A stretch of 64,000 bases of DNA from the NCBI GenBank assembly GCA_036873135.1, contig JAPTYO010000020.1:6502081-6566080 (forward strand). The letters run 5' to 3'. The translations under genes were made by a program, and so were the position numbers. This DNA is from Clarkia xantiana subsp. parviflora. Lineage: Eukaryota > Streptophyta > Magnoliopsida > Myrtales > Onagraceae. Below, piece by piece: positions 46,315 through 57,204 of this stretch (positions are counted from its first letter, which is position 1; each line of letters opens with the position of its first letter). The notes beneath the pieces are model-generated. The model worked only from the letters and a program-made list of their open reading frames with translations, did no database searches and had not been told where the DNA came from.

Positions 46315-46707
46315 TCTTTCTTTGTTTTATATGACTCTCTTGTGTATATATGGTTGCTCCCCTTGCATGGGTGAGATTTTTGCGGGGTGTGTCCCGGGCT
46401 TGACTTTTTATGCTGGCTGGATGCCTTTACTTTTCAGACCTGCTATATTATATATATATATGCCTGACATGAGATGTTAGAAAGATATAATACTTAGTAT
46501 TATTTTGCATCTTCCTTTATTGTTGTCTCTATAACTTGTTCTCTTTTGGAAGAGTGTAGCTCTGTTGACAGGTCGATTTCCTTAATCCGATGGTTTTCCT
46601 TAGGAAATTGCATCTCTATTGGTGGCGGGGTGCGGATGAATTAGTATTACCGGCACCTGTGGCTTTGTAAGGAGGAGGATCCATGTTGAACTGCTTGTCT
46701 TCCTTTA
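46315..46707 (+). other. 3' UTR region of element C aORF
   Basis: No coding. Contains TTTCCTTAATCCGATGGTTTTCCTTAGGAAA-type inverted segments and a (TA)n run at 46446-46460. Repeated in all four array copies. Confidence 0.5.
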
Positions 46708-47916
46708 CAAGGATGTGAATAGATTAGTACGTTCACATCCTTGTATTGTGGCGAAGTGTGGATAGATTAGTACATCCGACACTTGCATTTGTTTGCGAGG
46801 GAGGATTCCTAAGGAACCGCTTGTCCCCCGACTTTTGCAAGGATGTGAATAGCTTAGTACGTCCACATCCTTGTACTGCGGCGAAGTGTGGATAGATTAG
46901 TACATCCGACACTTGCATTTGTTTGCGAGGGAGGATTCCTAAGGAACCGCTTGTCCCCCGACTTTTGCAAGGATATGAATAGATTAGTACGTCCACATCC
47001 TTGTACTGCGGCGAAGTGTGGATAGATTAGTACGTCCGACACTTGCATTTGTTTGCGAGGGAGGATTCCTAAGGAACCGCTTGTCCCCCGTCTTTTTGCA
47101 AGGATGTGAATAGATTAGTACGTTCACATCCTTGTATTGTGGCGAAGTGTGGATAGATTAGTACATCCGACACTTGCATTTGTTTGCGAGGGAGGATTCC
47201 TAAGGAACCGCTTGTCCTCCGTCTTTTTGCAAGGATGTGAATAGATTAGTAGGTTCACATCCTTGTATTGTGGCGAAGTGTGGATAGATTAGTACATCCG
47301 GCACTTGCATTTGTTTGCGAGGGAGGATTCCTAAGGAACCGCTTGTCCCCTGACTTTTGCAAGGATGTGAATAGATTAGTACGTTCACATCCTTGTATTG
47401 TGGCGAAGTGTGGATAGATTAGTACATCCGACACTTGCATTTGTTTGCGAGGGAGGATTCCTAAGGAACCGCTTGTCCCCCGACTTTTGCAAGGATGTGA
47501 ATAGATTAGTACGTCCACATCCTTGTAATGCGGCGAAGTGTGGATAGATTAGTACGTCCGACACTTGCATTTGTTTGCGAGGGAGAATTCCTAAGGAACC
47601 TCTTGTCCCCCGTCTTTTTGCAAGGATGTGAATAGATTAGTACGTTCACATCCTTGTATTGTGGCGAAGTGTGGATAGATTAGTACATCCGACACTTGCA
47701 TTTGTTTGCGAGGGAGGATTCCTAAGGAACCGCTTGTCCCCCGACTTTTGCAAGGATGTGAATAGATTAGTACGTCCACATCCTTGTACTGCGGCGAAGT
47801 GTGGATAGATTAGTACGTCCGACACTTGCATTTTTTTGCGAGGGAGGATTCCTAAGGAACCGCTTGTCCCCGACTTTTGGCAAGGATGTGGATAGATTAG
47901 TACGTCCACATCCTTG
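46708..47916. repeat. 130-bp hairpin minisatellite of element C (copy 1)
   Basis: About nine units; GCGAAGTGTGGATAGATTAG starts near 46751, 46881, 47011, 47142, 47272, 47402, 47532, 47662 and 47793. Each unit has two hairpins: CAAGGATGTG ... CACATCCTTG and AAGTGTGGAT ... ATCCGACACTT, both with the loop core ATAGATTAGTAC. The array lies between the aORF stop (46314) and gag stop (48076). Small ORFs across it are repeat artefacts. Confidence 0.92.
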
Positions 47917-48075
47917 ATGAAATTATTTTGTCTCCTTGCATGCGTCGCGCTCCCTCTGTTTTGAATACAGGCATGAGCTTTGCTTAGTCTTGCTTTGATA
48001 TCTTTTTGATGGCTTTTCTTGTTTTTTGCCCTTTCTGCGTGTAGAGTTAGGGCATTTGTTGATGATGTATGTGGC

Positions 48076-48648
48076 TTATTCCTGTCTTGTCCCTTGTTGG
48101 GGGAACTGCCTGCTTTGCTGTGCATTCCCGTGAAAGGTCGGGGTTTTTGAGATTGTAGGGCCTCTCTGCTGAGGTGCATTCATTGGAGGCGCTTGCCTTG
48201 GTGGCGGGGGCATATTTGCTTGTTGCGCGGGAGGGGGCGGTGGCGCCCCGTATCCTTGGTTGCGCAGGGCCTCTCTCAGATGAAGCAGCTGTTCGAGTGC
48301 CGCCATCATTTCTAGGGTGACTGCAGGCGCAGCCTGTGCCCCTGGTGCCTGATTGTATGCCCCAGCATTTGGCATTCCGTATGTTTGCTCCTGCGTGTTG
48401 AAGGTTTGATGGGCGAAGCCTGGAGGAGCGTTGGTTTGCTGTGTGCCCCCTTGCGCGTTACTCCGAGAGTGTACGCTTCTTGTTGGCATAGACGAGGCGA
48501 CTGAGGCCTCGCTTTGGCTCTGCGGGGGGTCTCTCTGAGCTCTCTGCGGAGGAGGTCTCATGCTTGACTCCGGGGCCGGAGTTTTCCTTGGACGTCCTGG
48601 TCCTCTTTTCTTCGTCTTAGTCGGCGGTGGCTGCTCGTTGCTTGCCAT
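48076..48648 (-). CDS. Element C reduced gag (N-terminal, Pro/Gln-rich), copy 1
   Basis: 190 codons starting about 36 bp from the primer site, so the position is that of gag. Near the N-terminus is KKRGPGRPRKTP, an AT-hook-like GRPRK motif and possible nuclear signal. The rest is Pro/Gln/Ala-rich low complexity. No capsid core or zinc knuckle follows; the ORF ends at 48076 before the hairpin array. So this is a gag stub or a new protein under the gag promoter. Open in all three copies. Confidence 0.65.
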   Translation of the reverse strand: MASNEQPPPTKTKKRGPGRPRKTPAPESSMRPPPQRAQRDPPQSQSEASVASSMPTRSVHSRSNAQGGTQQTNAPPGFAHQTFNTQEQTYGMPNAGAYNQAPGAQAAPAVTLEMMAALEQLLHLREALRNQGYGAPPPPPAQQANMPPPPRQAPPMNAPQQRGPTISKTPTFHGNAQQSRQFPQQGTRQE

Positions 48649-48669
48649 GCTTTTGGTCTTGTGGGTGAT

Positions 48670-48684
48670 CCACGGACGGCGCCA
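48670..48684 (-). other. Primer binding site of element C
   Basis: Minus strand TGGCGCCGTCCGTGG, two bases after the LTR end AACA. Same tRNA-Asp-like TGGCGCC as element B. Confidence 0.8.
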
Positions 48685-48686
48685 AG

Positions 48687-49435
48687 TGTTTCGACCAAGT
48701 TAACGCGGGCTGTCTGCTGAGTAACTTGTCGATGTCTTCGGGTTGGGTGCGAGCTTGTTAGGGCCAAGTCCGTCTCCTAGGGTCGTGCACAGGCCTTTGG
48801 CTTCGTCTTCAAAATCGCACTAAGTCCTTCGGGCTCTCTCGCTGACTGTCCGTCCGTACCTGCAAGATGAGCATTACCGAGCAACTCCCGTGGAGAGGGG
48901 GGAGGTGCTTGGTGTGCTCACTCCGACGGTCAACATTAGACAGTTCTAGAGAGAGAAAGTTAGAGAGATGTCAGAGCTCTTCTCAATTCTCACCCAAAGT
49001 GACTTGAATATGTTTACCCCCAAGGTGGCTATTTATAGGCAACCTTGGACCGTAAGCCGGTTTTGACCCGGTTCAATGTGGAAATGTGAACCGGGATGCA
49101 GGGGAGAGCTTTGGGAAGAGGACTCTGACGCGCGTCTCAGGCGGCTGTCACGAGCGGGACGCGCGCGCCTTGTAACGGGGGGTCTCCGACGTATAGGAGT
49201 TAGTTGAAAATCGGGTCTCCGTATACATCCAGGACAAAAAAGGGGGTGTGCGCGACACCCCCGGGGTGCAAAGCTTACCCGGAATTTTCCGGGTAAGCCC
49301 CCCGGGGGTGCCGGGCAAGTTTGCGACTTGCCCGGTTTCCCCGGGTTAGCTCGAAATCGGGTTTTTTGTGGGTTTCGTGCGTGTACGAGGTCCGAATAAT
49401 TTAAAACCGAGCCCGAATCATGCGTATATCCATCA
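48687..49435 (-). repeat. 5' LTR of element C
   Basis: 749 bp, TGTTTCGACC...ATCCATCA on the + strand, TATA box near 49030 (minus). About 98% like 41448-42184 by eye, plus the 12-bp segment missing there. Confidence 0.92.
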
Positions 49436-49677
49436 ATACACATTAATTGATATAAATTAAAGAGCATTATAAGTGTTTTTTTGTTTTTTTTAAATGCTCT
49501 TGTTGTTGGATTTATGGAGACATCAACAAAATTTCGTCAAATTTAACATAGAAAACGGACGGAAAATAAAAAAAATAACAAAAATGAAGCATGAAACATC
49601 TATTAGTAACAATTTAAATTTGAATCACCTAAAAGTAACATAATGCAACTTTTAGACAATGATTATGTTCTTAACCC
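49436..49677. mobile_element. Mutator-like foldback element 2, right arm (copy 1)
   Basis: Inverted partner of 41149-41447, ending GTTCTTAACCC, followed by the TTATAATAA duplication. Further copies lie at 53695-53936 and 57954-58196. Confidence 0.78.
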
Positions 49678-49686
49678 TTATAATAA

Positions 49687-50237
49687 TAATGCAACTCTCT
49701 AACTTGACGGTAGTTACTTGGACTCAGATACTCAAAACTCTATGATGCTAGTGTAAAAGGTTTTGTACTTATTTGGTATGTATTGGTTAACCCTCACCCT
49801 CCTGGTTCTTCTCCATTAGGGGTCCTGTCCGGTCTTACACTTTAGAATGAACAAACTCATAAATCACTTTAGCCTTCACTTAGAATCAAGCTAGCTATTA
49901 CAAATGGCATTTCCCTGCCTTTATACTCGTTCAATAATCTGTTATAACGAACAAACTTCCTAAAATTGTAAAACAATCCCCTAACTTTAATGACTAGCTA
50001 GAAAGGTCCTCAAACTCTTATTAAGTACTCCTAAAGTACATATCAATACTCGCCCCACCAAAGAACCTTGACCTCAAGGATCAAAGTCAGGAAATCTAGC
50101 ACGAAACTCATCAAGATACTCCCAAGTTGCCTCATTCACGGGAAGTCCATGCCATTGAACTAGTACTTTGGTAGCAGCCCTGTTGCCCCTCCTGACAAGC
50201 TTCCTATCCAGAATTAACTCAGGTGAAAGATGGAATA
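49687..50237 (-). pseudogene. Chromovirus remnant: chromodomain end, polypurine tract and 3' LTR start (copy 1)
   Basis: Minus strand 50237-50074 encodes LDRKLVRRGNRAATKVLVQW then HGLPVNEATWEYLDEF and a TGA: the end of a chromodomain fused to a gypsy integrase (hallmark VxWxGxP...EATWE). It is followed by a purine tract (about 50046-50062) and an LTR start TGATATGTAC at 50045 running left. It is cut at the right by the tandem-array junction. Chromodomains guide integration to marked chromatin in intact elements. Confidence 0.8.
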
Positions 50238-50573
50238 CTTGGGATGATTGAGTTTCCTACTACAGCTGATTACTCCAAACTTCTCGAGAAGGCACGTGAT
50301 GATCGCATGGAGTCTTTCTCTGTGGATTACTTCAGGAGGATATACTCTCTTGCCCCCGATTTTCCTTTCCAGAGTACTGGGCCATATACTGGCTATGCCC
50401 TCGGGGCTATTGCGGGGATCCGAGCGGGCGATGTGGGCGGAGCGAGTGGTTTGACGAGACAGGTGTCCGTCCCTGTTGGTGACGATCGCCGTGTTGTTTT
50501 CAGCAGCCCTGCGCATGATGTTTTTATGGCTGACGCCTTTGGCTCTGGTGCTCCTGACGTTGGGTCAGGTTGA
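50238..50573 (+). pseudogene. aORF exon 5 fragment (array copy 2)
   Basis: Duplicate of 45979-46314 without upstream exons. A local ATG (50223) fuses a few chromovirus-derived codons to the frame: a chance chimaeric ORF created by the junction. Confidence 0.8.
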
Positions 50574-50966
50574 TCTTTCTTTGTTTTATATGACTCTCTT
50601 GTGTATATATGGTTGCTCCCCTTGCATGGGTGAGATTTTTGCGGGGTGTGTCCCGGGCTTGACTTTTTATGCTGGCTGGATGCCTTTACTTTTCAGACCT
50701 GCTATATTATATATATATATGCCTGACATGAGATGTTAGAAAGATATAATACTTAGTATTATTTTGCATCTTCCTTTATTGTTGTCTCTATAACTTGTTC
50801 TCTTTTGGAAGAGTGTAGCTCTGTTGACAGGTCGATTTCCTTAATCCGATGGTTTTCCTAAGGAAATTGCATCTCTATTGGTGGCGGGGTGCGGATGAAT
50901 TAGTATTACCGGCACCTGTGGCTTTGTAAGGAGGAGGATCCATGTTGAACTGCTTGTCTTCCTTTA

Positions 50967-52175
50967 CAAGGATGTGAATAGATTAGTACGTTCACATCCT
51001 TGTATTGTGGCGAAGTGTGGATAGATTAGTACATCCGACACTTGCATTTGTTTGCGAGGGAGGATTCCTAAGGAACCGCTTGTCCCCCGACTTTTGCAAG
51101 GATGTGAATAGCTTAGTACGTCCACATCCTTGTACTGCGGCGAAGTGTGGATAGATTAGTACATCCGACACTTGCATTTGTTTGCGAGGGAGGATTCCTA
51201 AGGAACCGCTTGTCCCCCGAATTTTGCAAGGATGTGAATAGATTAGTACGTCCACATCCTTGTACTGCGGCGAAGTGTGGATAGATTAGTACGTCCGACA
51301 CTTGCATTTGTTTGCGAGGGAGGATTCCTAAGGAACCGCTTGTCCCCCGTCTTTTTGCAAGGATGTGAATAGATTAGTAGGTTCACATCCTTGTATTGTG
51401 GCGAAGTGTGGATAGATTAGTACATTCGACACTTGCATTTGTTTGCGAGGGAGGATTCCTAAGGAACCGCTTGTCCCCCGTCTTTTTGCAAGGATGTGAA
51501 TAGATTAGTAGGTTCACATCCTTGTATTGTGGCGAAGTGTGGATAGATTAGTACATCCGGCACTTGCATTTGTTTGCGAGGGAGGATTCCTAAGGAACCG
51601 CTTGTCCCCCGACTTTTGCAAGGATGTGAATAGATTAGTACGTTCACATCCTTGTATTGTGGTGAAGTGTGGATAGATTAGTACATCCGACACTTGCATT
51701 TGTTTGCGAGGGAGGATTCCTAAGGAACCGCTTGTCCTCCGACTTTTGCAAGGATGTGAATAGATTAGTACGTCCACATCCTTGTAATGCGGCGAAGTGT
51801 GGATAGATTAGTACGTCCGACACTTGCATTTGTTTGCGAGGGAGGATTCCTAAGGAACCTCTTGTCCCCCGTCTTTTTGCAAGGATGTGAATAGATTAGT
51901 ACGTTCACATCCTTGTATTGTGGCGAAGTGTGGATAGATTAGTATATCCGACACTTGCATTTGTTTGCGAGGGAGGATTCCTAAGGAACCGCTTGTCCCC
52001 CGACTTTTGCAAGGATGTGAATAGATTAGTACGTCCACATCCTTGTACTGCGGCGAAGTGTGGATATATTAGTACGTCCGACACTTGCATTTTTTTGCGA
52101 GGGAGGATTCCTAAGGAACCGCTTGTCCCCGACTTTTGGCAAGGATGTGGATAGATTAGTACGTCCACATCCTTG
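50967..52175. repeat. 130-bp hairpin minisatellite (copy 2)
   Basis: Duplicate of 46708-47916 with few substitutions. Confidence 0.92.
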
Positions 52176-52334
52176 ATGAAATTATTTTGTCTCCTTGCAT
52201 GCGTCGCGCTCCCTCTGTTTTGAATACAGGCATGAGCTTTGCTTAGTCTTGCTTTGATATCTTTTTGATGGCTTTTCTTGTTTTTTGCCCTTTCTGCGTG
52301 TAGAGTTAGGGCATTTGTTGATGATGTATGTGGC

Positions 52335-52907
52335 TTATTCCTGTCTTGTCCCTTGTTGGGGGAACTGCCTGCTTTGCTGTGCATTCCCGTGAAAGGTCGG
52401 GGTTTTTGAGATTGTAGGGCCTCTCTGCTGAGGTGCATTCATTGGAGGCGCTTGCCTTGGTGGCGGGGGCATATTTGCTTGTTGCGCGGGAGGGGGCGGT
52501 GGCGCCCCGTATCCTTGGTTGCGCAGGGCCTCTCTCAGATGAAGCAGCTGTTCGAGTGCCGCCATCATTTCTAGGGTGACTGCAGGCGCAGCCTGTGCCC
52601 CTGGTGCCTGATTGTATGCCCCAGCATTTGGCATTCCGTATGTTTGCTCCTGCGTGTTGAAGGTTTGATGGGCGAAGCCTGGAGGAGCGTTGGTTTGCTG
52701 TGTGCCCCCTTGCGCGTTACTCCGAGAGTGTACGCTTCTTGTTGGCATAGACGAGGCGACTGAGGCCTCGCTTTGGCTCTGCGGGGGGTCTCTCTGAGCT
52801 CTCTGCGGAGGAGGTCTCATGCTTGACTCCGGGGCCGGAGTTTTCCTTGGACGTCCTGGTCCTCTTTTCTTCGTCTTAGTCGGCGGTGGCTGCTCGTTGC
52901 TTGCCAT
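52335..52907 (-). CDS. Element C reduced gag (copy 2)
   Basis: Identical in protein sequence to copy 1 by inspection. It keeps its own primer site and 5' LTR to the right, so it could still be transcribed from that LTR. Confidence 0.6.
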   Translation of the reverse strand: MASNEQPPPTKTKKRGPGRPRKTPAPESSMRPPPQRAQRDPPQSQSEASVASSMPTRSVHSRSNAQGGTQQTNAPPGFAHQTFNTQEQTYGMPNAGAYNQAPGAQAAPAVTLEMMAALEQLLHLREALRNQGYGAPPPPPAQQANMPPPPRQAPPMNAPQQRGPTISKTPTFHGNAQQSRQFPQQGTRQE

Positions 52908-52945
52908 GCTTTTGGTCTTGTGGGTGATCCACGGACGGCGCCAAG

Positions 52946-53694
52946 TGTTTCGACCAAGTTAACGCGGGCTGTCTGCTGAGTAACTTGTCGATGTCTTCGG
53001 GTTGGGTGCGAGCTTGTTAGGGCCAAGTCCGTCTCCTAGGGTCGTGCACAGGCCTTTGGCTTCGTCTTCAAAATCGCACTAAGTCCTTCGGGCTCTCTCG
53101 CTGACTGTCCGTCCGTACCTGCAAGATGAGCATTACCGAGCAACTCCCGTGGAGAGGGGGGAGGTGCTTGGTGTGCTCACTCCGACGGTCAACATTAGAC
53201 AGTTCTAGAGAGAGAAAGTTAGAGAGATGTCAGAGCTCTTCTCAATTCTCACCCAAAGTGACTTGAATATGTTTACCCCCAAGGTGGCTATTTATAGGCA
53301 ACCTTGGACCGTAAGCCGGTTTTGACCCGGTTCAATGTGGAAATGTGAACCGGGATGCAGGGGAGAGCTTTGGGAAGAGGACTCTGACGCGCGTCTCAGG
53401 CGGCTGTCACGAGCGGGACGCGCGCGCCTTGTAACGGGGGGTCTCCGACGTATAGGAGTTAGTTGAAAATCGGGTCTCCGTATACATCCAGGACAAAAAA
53501 GGGGGTGTGCGCGACACCCCCGGGGTGCAAAGCTTACCCGGAATTTTCCGGGTAAGCCCCCCGGGGGTGCCGGGCAAGTTTGCGACTTGCCCGGTTTCCC
53601 CGGGTTAGCTCGAAATCGGGTTTTTTGTGGGTTTCGTGCGTGTACGAGGTCCGAATAATTTAAAACCGAGCCCGAATCATGCGTATATCCATCA
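52946..53694 (-). repeat. Element C LTR (array copy 2)
   Basis: Duplicate of 48687-49435 with its TATA box. It has no 3' partner in its own unit. Confidence 0.92.
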
Positions 53695-53945
53695 ATACAC
53701 ATTAATTGATATAAATTAAAGAGCATTATAAGTGTTTTTTTGTTTTTTTTAAATGCTCTTGTTGTTGGATTTATGGAGACATCAACAAAATTTCGTCAAA
53801 TTTAACATAGAAAACGGACGGAAAATAAAAAAAATAACAAAAATGAAGCATGAAACATCTATTAGTAACAATTTAAATTTGAATCACCTAAAAGTAACAT
53901 AATGCAACTTTTAGACAATGATTATGTTCTTAACCCTTATAATAA

Positions 53946-54496
53946 TAATGCAACTCTCTAACTTGACGGTAGTTACTTGGACTCAGATACTCAAAACTCT
54001 ATGATGCTAGTGTAAAAGGTTTTGTACTTATTTGGTATGTATTGGTTAACCCTCACCCTCCTGGTTCTTCTCCATTAGGGGTCCTGTCCGGTCTTACACT
54101 TTAGAATGAACAAACTCATAAATCACTTTAGCCTTCACTTAGAATCAAGCTAGCTATTACAAATGGCATTTCCCTGCCTTTATACTCGTTCAATAATCTG
54201 TTATAACGAACAAACTTCCTAAAATTGTAAAACAATCCCCTAACTTTAATGACTAGCTAGAAAGGTCCTCAAACTCTTATTAAGTACTCCTAAAGTACAT
54301 ATCAATACTCGCCCCACCAAAGAACCTTGACCTCAAGGATCAAAGTCAGGAAATCTAGCACGAAACTCATCAAGATACTCCCAAGTTGCCTCATTCACGG
54401 GAAGTCCATGCCATTGAACTAGTACTTTGGTAGCAGCCCTGTTGCCCCTCCTGACAAGCTTCCTATCCAGAATTAACTCAGGTGAAAGATGGAATA
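53946..54496 (-). pseudogene. Chromovirus chromodomain/LTR remnant (copy 2)
   Basis: Duplicate of 49687-50237. Confidence 0.8.
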
Positions 54497-54832
54497 CTTG
54501 GGATGATTGAGTTTCCTACTACAGCTGATTACTCCAAACTTCTCGAGAAGGCACGTGATGATCGCATGGAGTCTTTCTCTGTGGATTACTTCAGGAGGAT
54601 ATACTCTCTTGCCCCCGATTTTCCTTTCCAGAGTACTGGGCCATATACTGGCTATGCCCTCGGGGCTATTGCGGGGATCCGAGCGGGCGATGTGGGCGGA
54701 GCGAGTGGTTTGACGAGACAGGTGTCCGTCCCTGTTGGTGACGATCGCCGTGTTGTTTTCAGCAGCCCTGCGCATGATGTTTTTATGGCTGACGCCTTTG
54801 GCTCTGGTGCTCCTGACGTTGGGTCAGGTTGA
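54497..54832 (+). pseudogene. aORF exon 5 fragment (array copy 3)
   Basis: Duplicate of the fragment at 50238, including the G-to-A change (GACGAGACAG) shared by copies 2 and 3 only. Confidence 0.8.
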
Positions 54833-55225
54833 TCTTTCTTTGTTTTATATGACTCTCTTGTGTATATATGGTTGCTCCCCTTGCATGGGTGAGATTTTTG
54901 CGGGGTGTGTCCCGGGCTTGACTTTTTATGCTGGCTGGATGCCTTTACTTTTCAGACCTGCTATATTATATATATATATGCCTGACATGAGATGTTAGAA
55001 AGATATAATACTTAGTATTATTTTGCATCTTCCTTTATTGTTGTCTCTATAACTTGTTCTCTTTTGGAAGAGTGTAGCTCTGTTGACAGGTCGATTTCCT
55101 TAATCCGATGGTTTTCCTAAGGAAATTGCATCTCTATTGGTGGCGGGGTGCGGATGAATTAGTATTACCGGCACCTGTGGCTTTGTAAGGAGGAGGATCC
55201 ATGTTGAACTGCTTGTCTTCCTTTA

Positions 55226-56434
55226 CAAGGATGTGAATAGATTAGTACGTTCACATCCTTGTATTGTGGCGAAGTGTGGATAGATTAGTACATCCGACAC
55301 TTGCATTTGTTTGCGAGGGAGGATTCCTAAGGAACCGCTTGTCCCCCGACTTTTGCAAGGATGTGAATAGCTTAGTACGTCCACATCCTTGTACTGCGGC
55401 GAAGTGTGGATAGATTAGTACATCCGACACTTGCATTTGTTTGCGAGGGAGGATTCCTAAGGAACCGCTTGTCCCCCGAATTTTGCAAGGATGTGAATAG
55501 ATTAGTACGTCCACATCCTTGTACTGCGGCGAAGTGTGGATAGATTAGTACGTCCGACACTTGCATTTGTTTGCGAGGGAGGATTCCTAAGGAACCGCTT
55601 GTCCCCCGTCTTTTTGCAAGGATGTGAATAGATTAGTAGGTTCACATCCTTGTATTGTGGCGAAGTGTGGATAGATTAGTACATTCGACACTTGCATTTG
55701 TTTGCGAGGGAGGATTCCTAAGGAACCGCTTGTCCCCCGTCTTTTTGCAAGGATGTGAATAGATTAGTAGGTTCACATCCTTGTATTGTGGCGAAGTGTG
55801 GATAGATTAGTACATCCGGCACTTGCATTTGTTTGCGAGGGAGGATTCCTAAGGAACCGCTTGTCCCCCGACTTTTGCAAGGATGTGAATAGATTAGTAC
55901 GTTCACATCCTTGTATTGTGGTGAAGTGTGGATAGATTAGTACATCCGACACTTGCATTTGTTTGCGAGGGAGGATTCCTAAGGAACCGCTTGTCCTCCG
56001 ACTTTTGCAAGGATGTGAATAGATTAGTACGTCCACATCCTTGTAATGCGGCGAAGTGTGGATAGATTAGTACGTCCGACACTTGCATTTGTTTGCGAGG
56101 GAGGATTCCTAAGGAACCTCTTGTCCCCCGTCTTTTTGCAAGGATGTGAATAGATTAGTACGTTCACATCCTTGTATTGTGGCGAAGTGTGGATAGATTA
56201 GTATATCCGACACTTGCATTTGTTTGCGAGGGAGGATTCCTAAGGAACCGCTTGTCCCCCGACTTTTGCAAGGATGTGAATAGATTAGTACGTCCACATC
56301 CTTGTACTGCGGCGAAGTGTGGATAGATTAGTACGTCCGACACTTGCATTTTTTTGCGAGGGAGGATTCCTAAGGAACCGCTTGTCCCCGACTTTTGGCA
56401 AGGATGTGGATAGATTAGTACGTCCACATCCTTG
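55226..56434. repeat. 130-bp hairpin minisatellite (copy 3)
   Basis: Nearly identical to copy 2. Confidence 0.92.
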
Positions 56435-56593
56435 ATGAAATTATTTTGTCTCCTTGCATGCGTCGCGCTCCCTCTGTTTTGAATACAGGCATGAGCTTTG
56501 CTTAGTCTTGCTTTGATATCTTTTTGATGGCTTTTCTTGTTTTTTGCCCTTTCTGCGTGTAGAGTTAGGGCATTTGTTGATGATGTATGTGGC

Positions 56594-57166
56594 TTATTCC
56601 TGTCTTGTCCCTTGTTGGGGGAACTGCCTGCTTTGCTGTGCATTCCCGTGAAAGGTCGGGGTTTTTGAGATTGTAGGGCCTCTCTGCTGAGGTGCATTCA
56701 TTGGAGGCGCTTGCCTTGGTGGCGGGGGCATATTTGCTTGTTGCGCGGGAGGGGGCGGTGGCGCCCCGTATCCTTGGTTGCGCAGGGCCTCTCTCAGATG
56801 AAGCAGCTGTTCGAGTGCCGCCATCATTTCTGGGGTGACTGCAGGCGCAGCCTGTGCCCCTGGTGCCTGATTGTATGCCCCAGCATTTGGCATTCCGTAT
56901 GGTTGCTCCTGCGTGTTGAAGGTTTGATGGGCGAAGCCTGGAGGAGCGTTGGTTTGCTGTGTGCCCCCTTGCGCGTTACTCCGAGAGTGTACGCTTCTTG
57001 TTGGCATAGACGAGGCGACTGAGGCCTCGCTTTGGCTCTGCGGGGGGTCTCTCTGAGCTCTCTGCGAAGGAGGTCTCATGCTTGACTCCGGGGCCGGAGT
57101 TTTCCTTGGACGTCCTGGTCCTCTTTTCTTCGTCTTAGTCGGCGGTGGCTGCTCGTTGCTTGCCAT
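56594..57166 (-). CDS. Element C reduced gag (copy 3)
   Basis: As copy 1 with a few substitutions (for example Pro to Ser, Thr to Pro and Leu to Pro); still open over 190 codons. Confidence 0.6.
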   Translation of the reverse strand: MASNEQPPPTKTKKRGPGRPRKTPAPESSMRPPSQRAQRDPPQSQSEASVASSMPTRSVHSRSNAQGGTQQTNAPPGFAHQTFNTQEQPYGMPNAGAYNQAPGAQAAPAVTPEMMAALEQLLHLREALRNQGYGAPPPPPAQQANMPPPPRQAPPMNAPQQRGPTISKTPTFHGNAQQSRQFPQQGTRQE

Positions 57167-57204
57167 GCTTTTGGTCTTGTGGGTGATCCACGGACGGCGC
57201 CAAG

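Larger units (their letters stand above)
41448..49435 (-). mobile_element. Gypsy element C, Tat-like, reduced gag and intact antisense ORF
   Basis: LTRs 41448-42184 and 48687-49435, primer site TGGCGCCGTCCG and polypurine tract place it on the minus strand. Internal content is only a 190-codon gag N-terminus, a 130-bp hairpin array and a convergent aORF of five exons on the + strand. No protease, RT or integrase. Flanks are ATACG and ATACA (4 of 5 match), so the duplication is imperfect. It lies within foldback element 2. Its right half was later tandemly amplified. Confidence 0.9.

Noticed and set aside
46708..47916. CRISPR-like array of repeats with palindromes
   Set aside because: Whole 130-bp units repeat with no unique spacers, in a plant retroelement.
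46733..48179. Small minus-strand ORFs in the 130-bp array (MDVLIYSHPCK... type)
   Set aside because: They are the repeat read in frame; 130 is not a multiple of three and the frames break at unit boundaries.
50223..50573. 116-aa ORF starting at the array junction as a new chimaeric gene
   Set aside because: Only five codons come from the chromovirus side and there is no promoter on that strand; treated as an aORF exon fragment.
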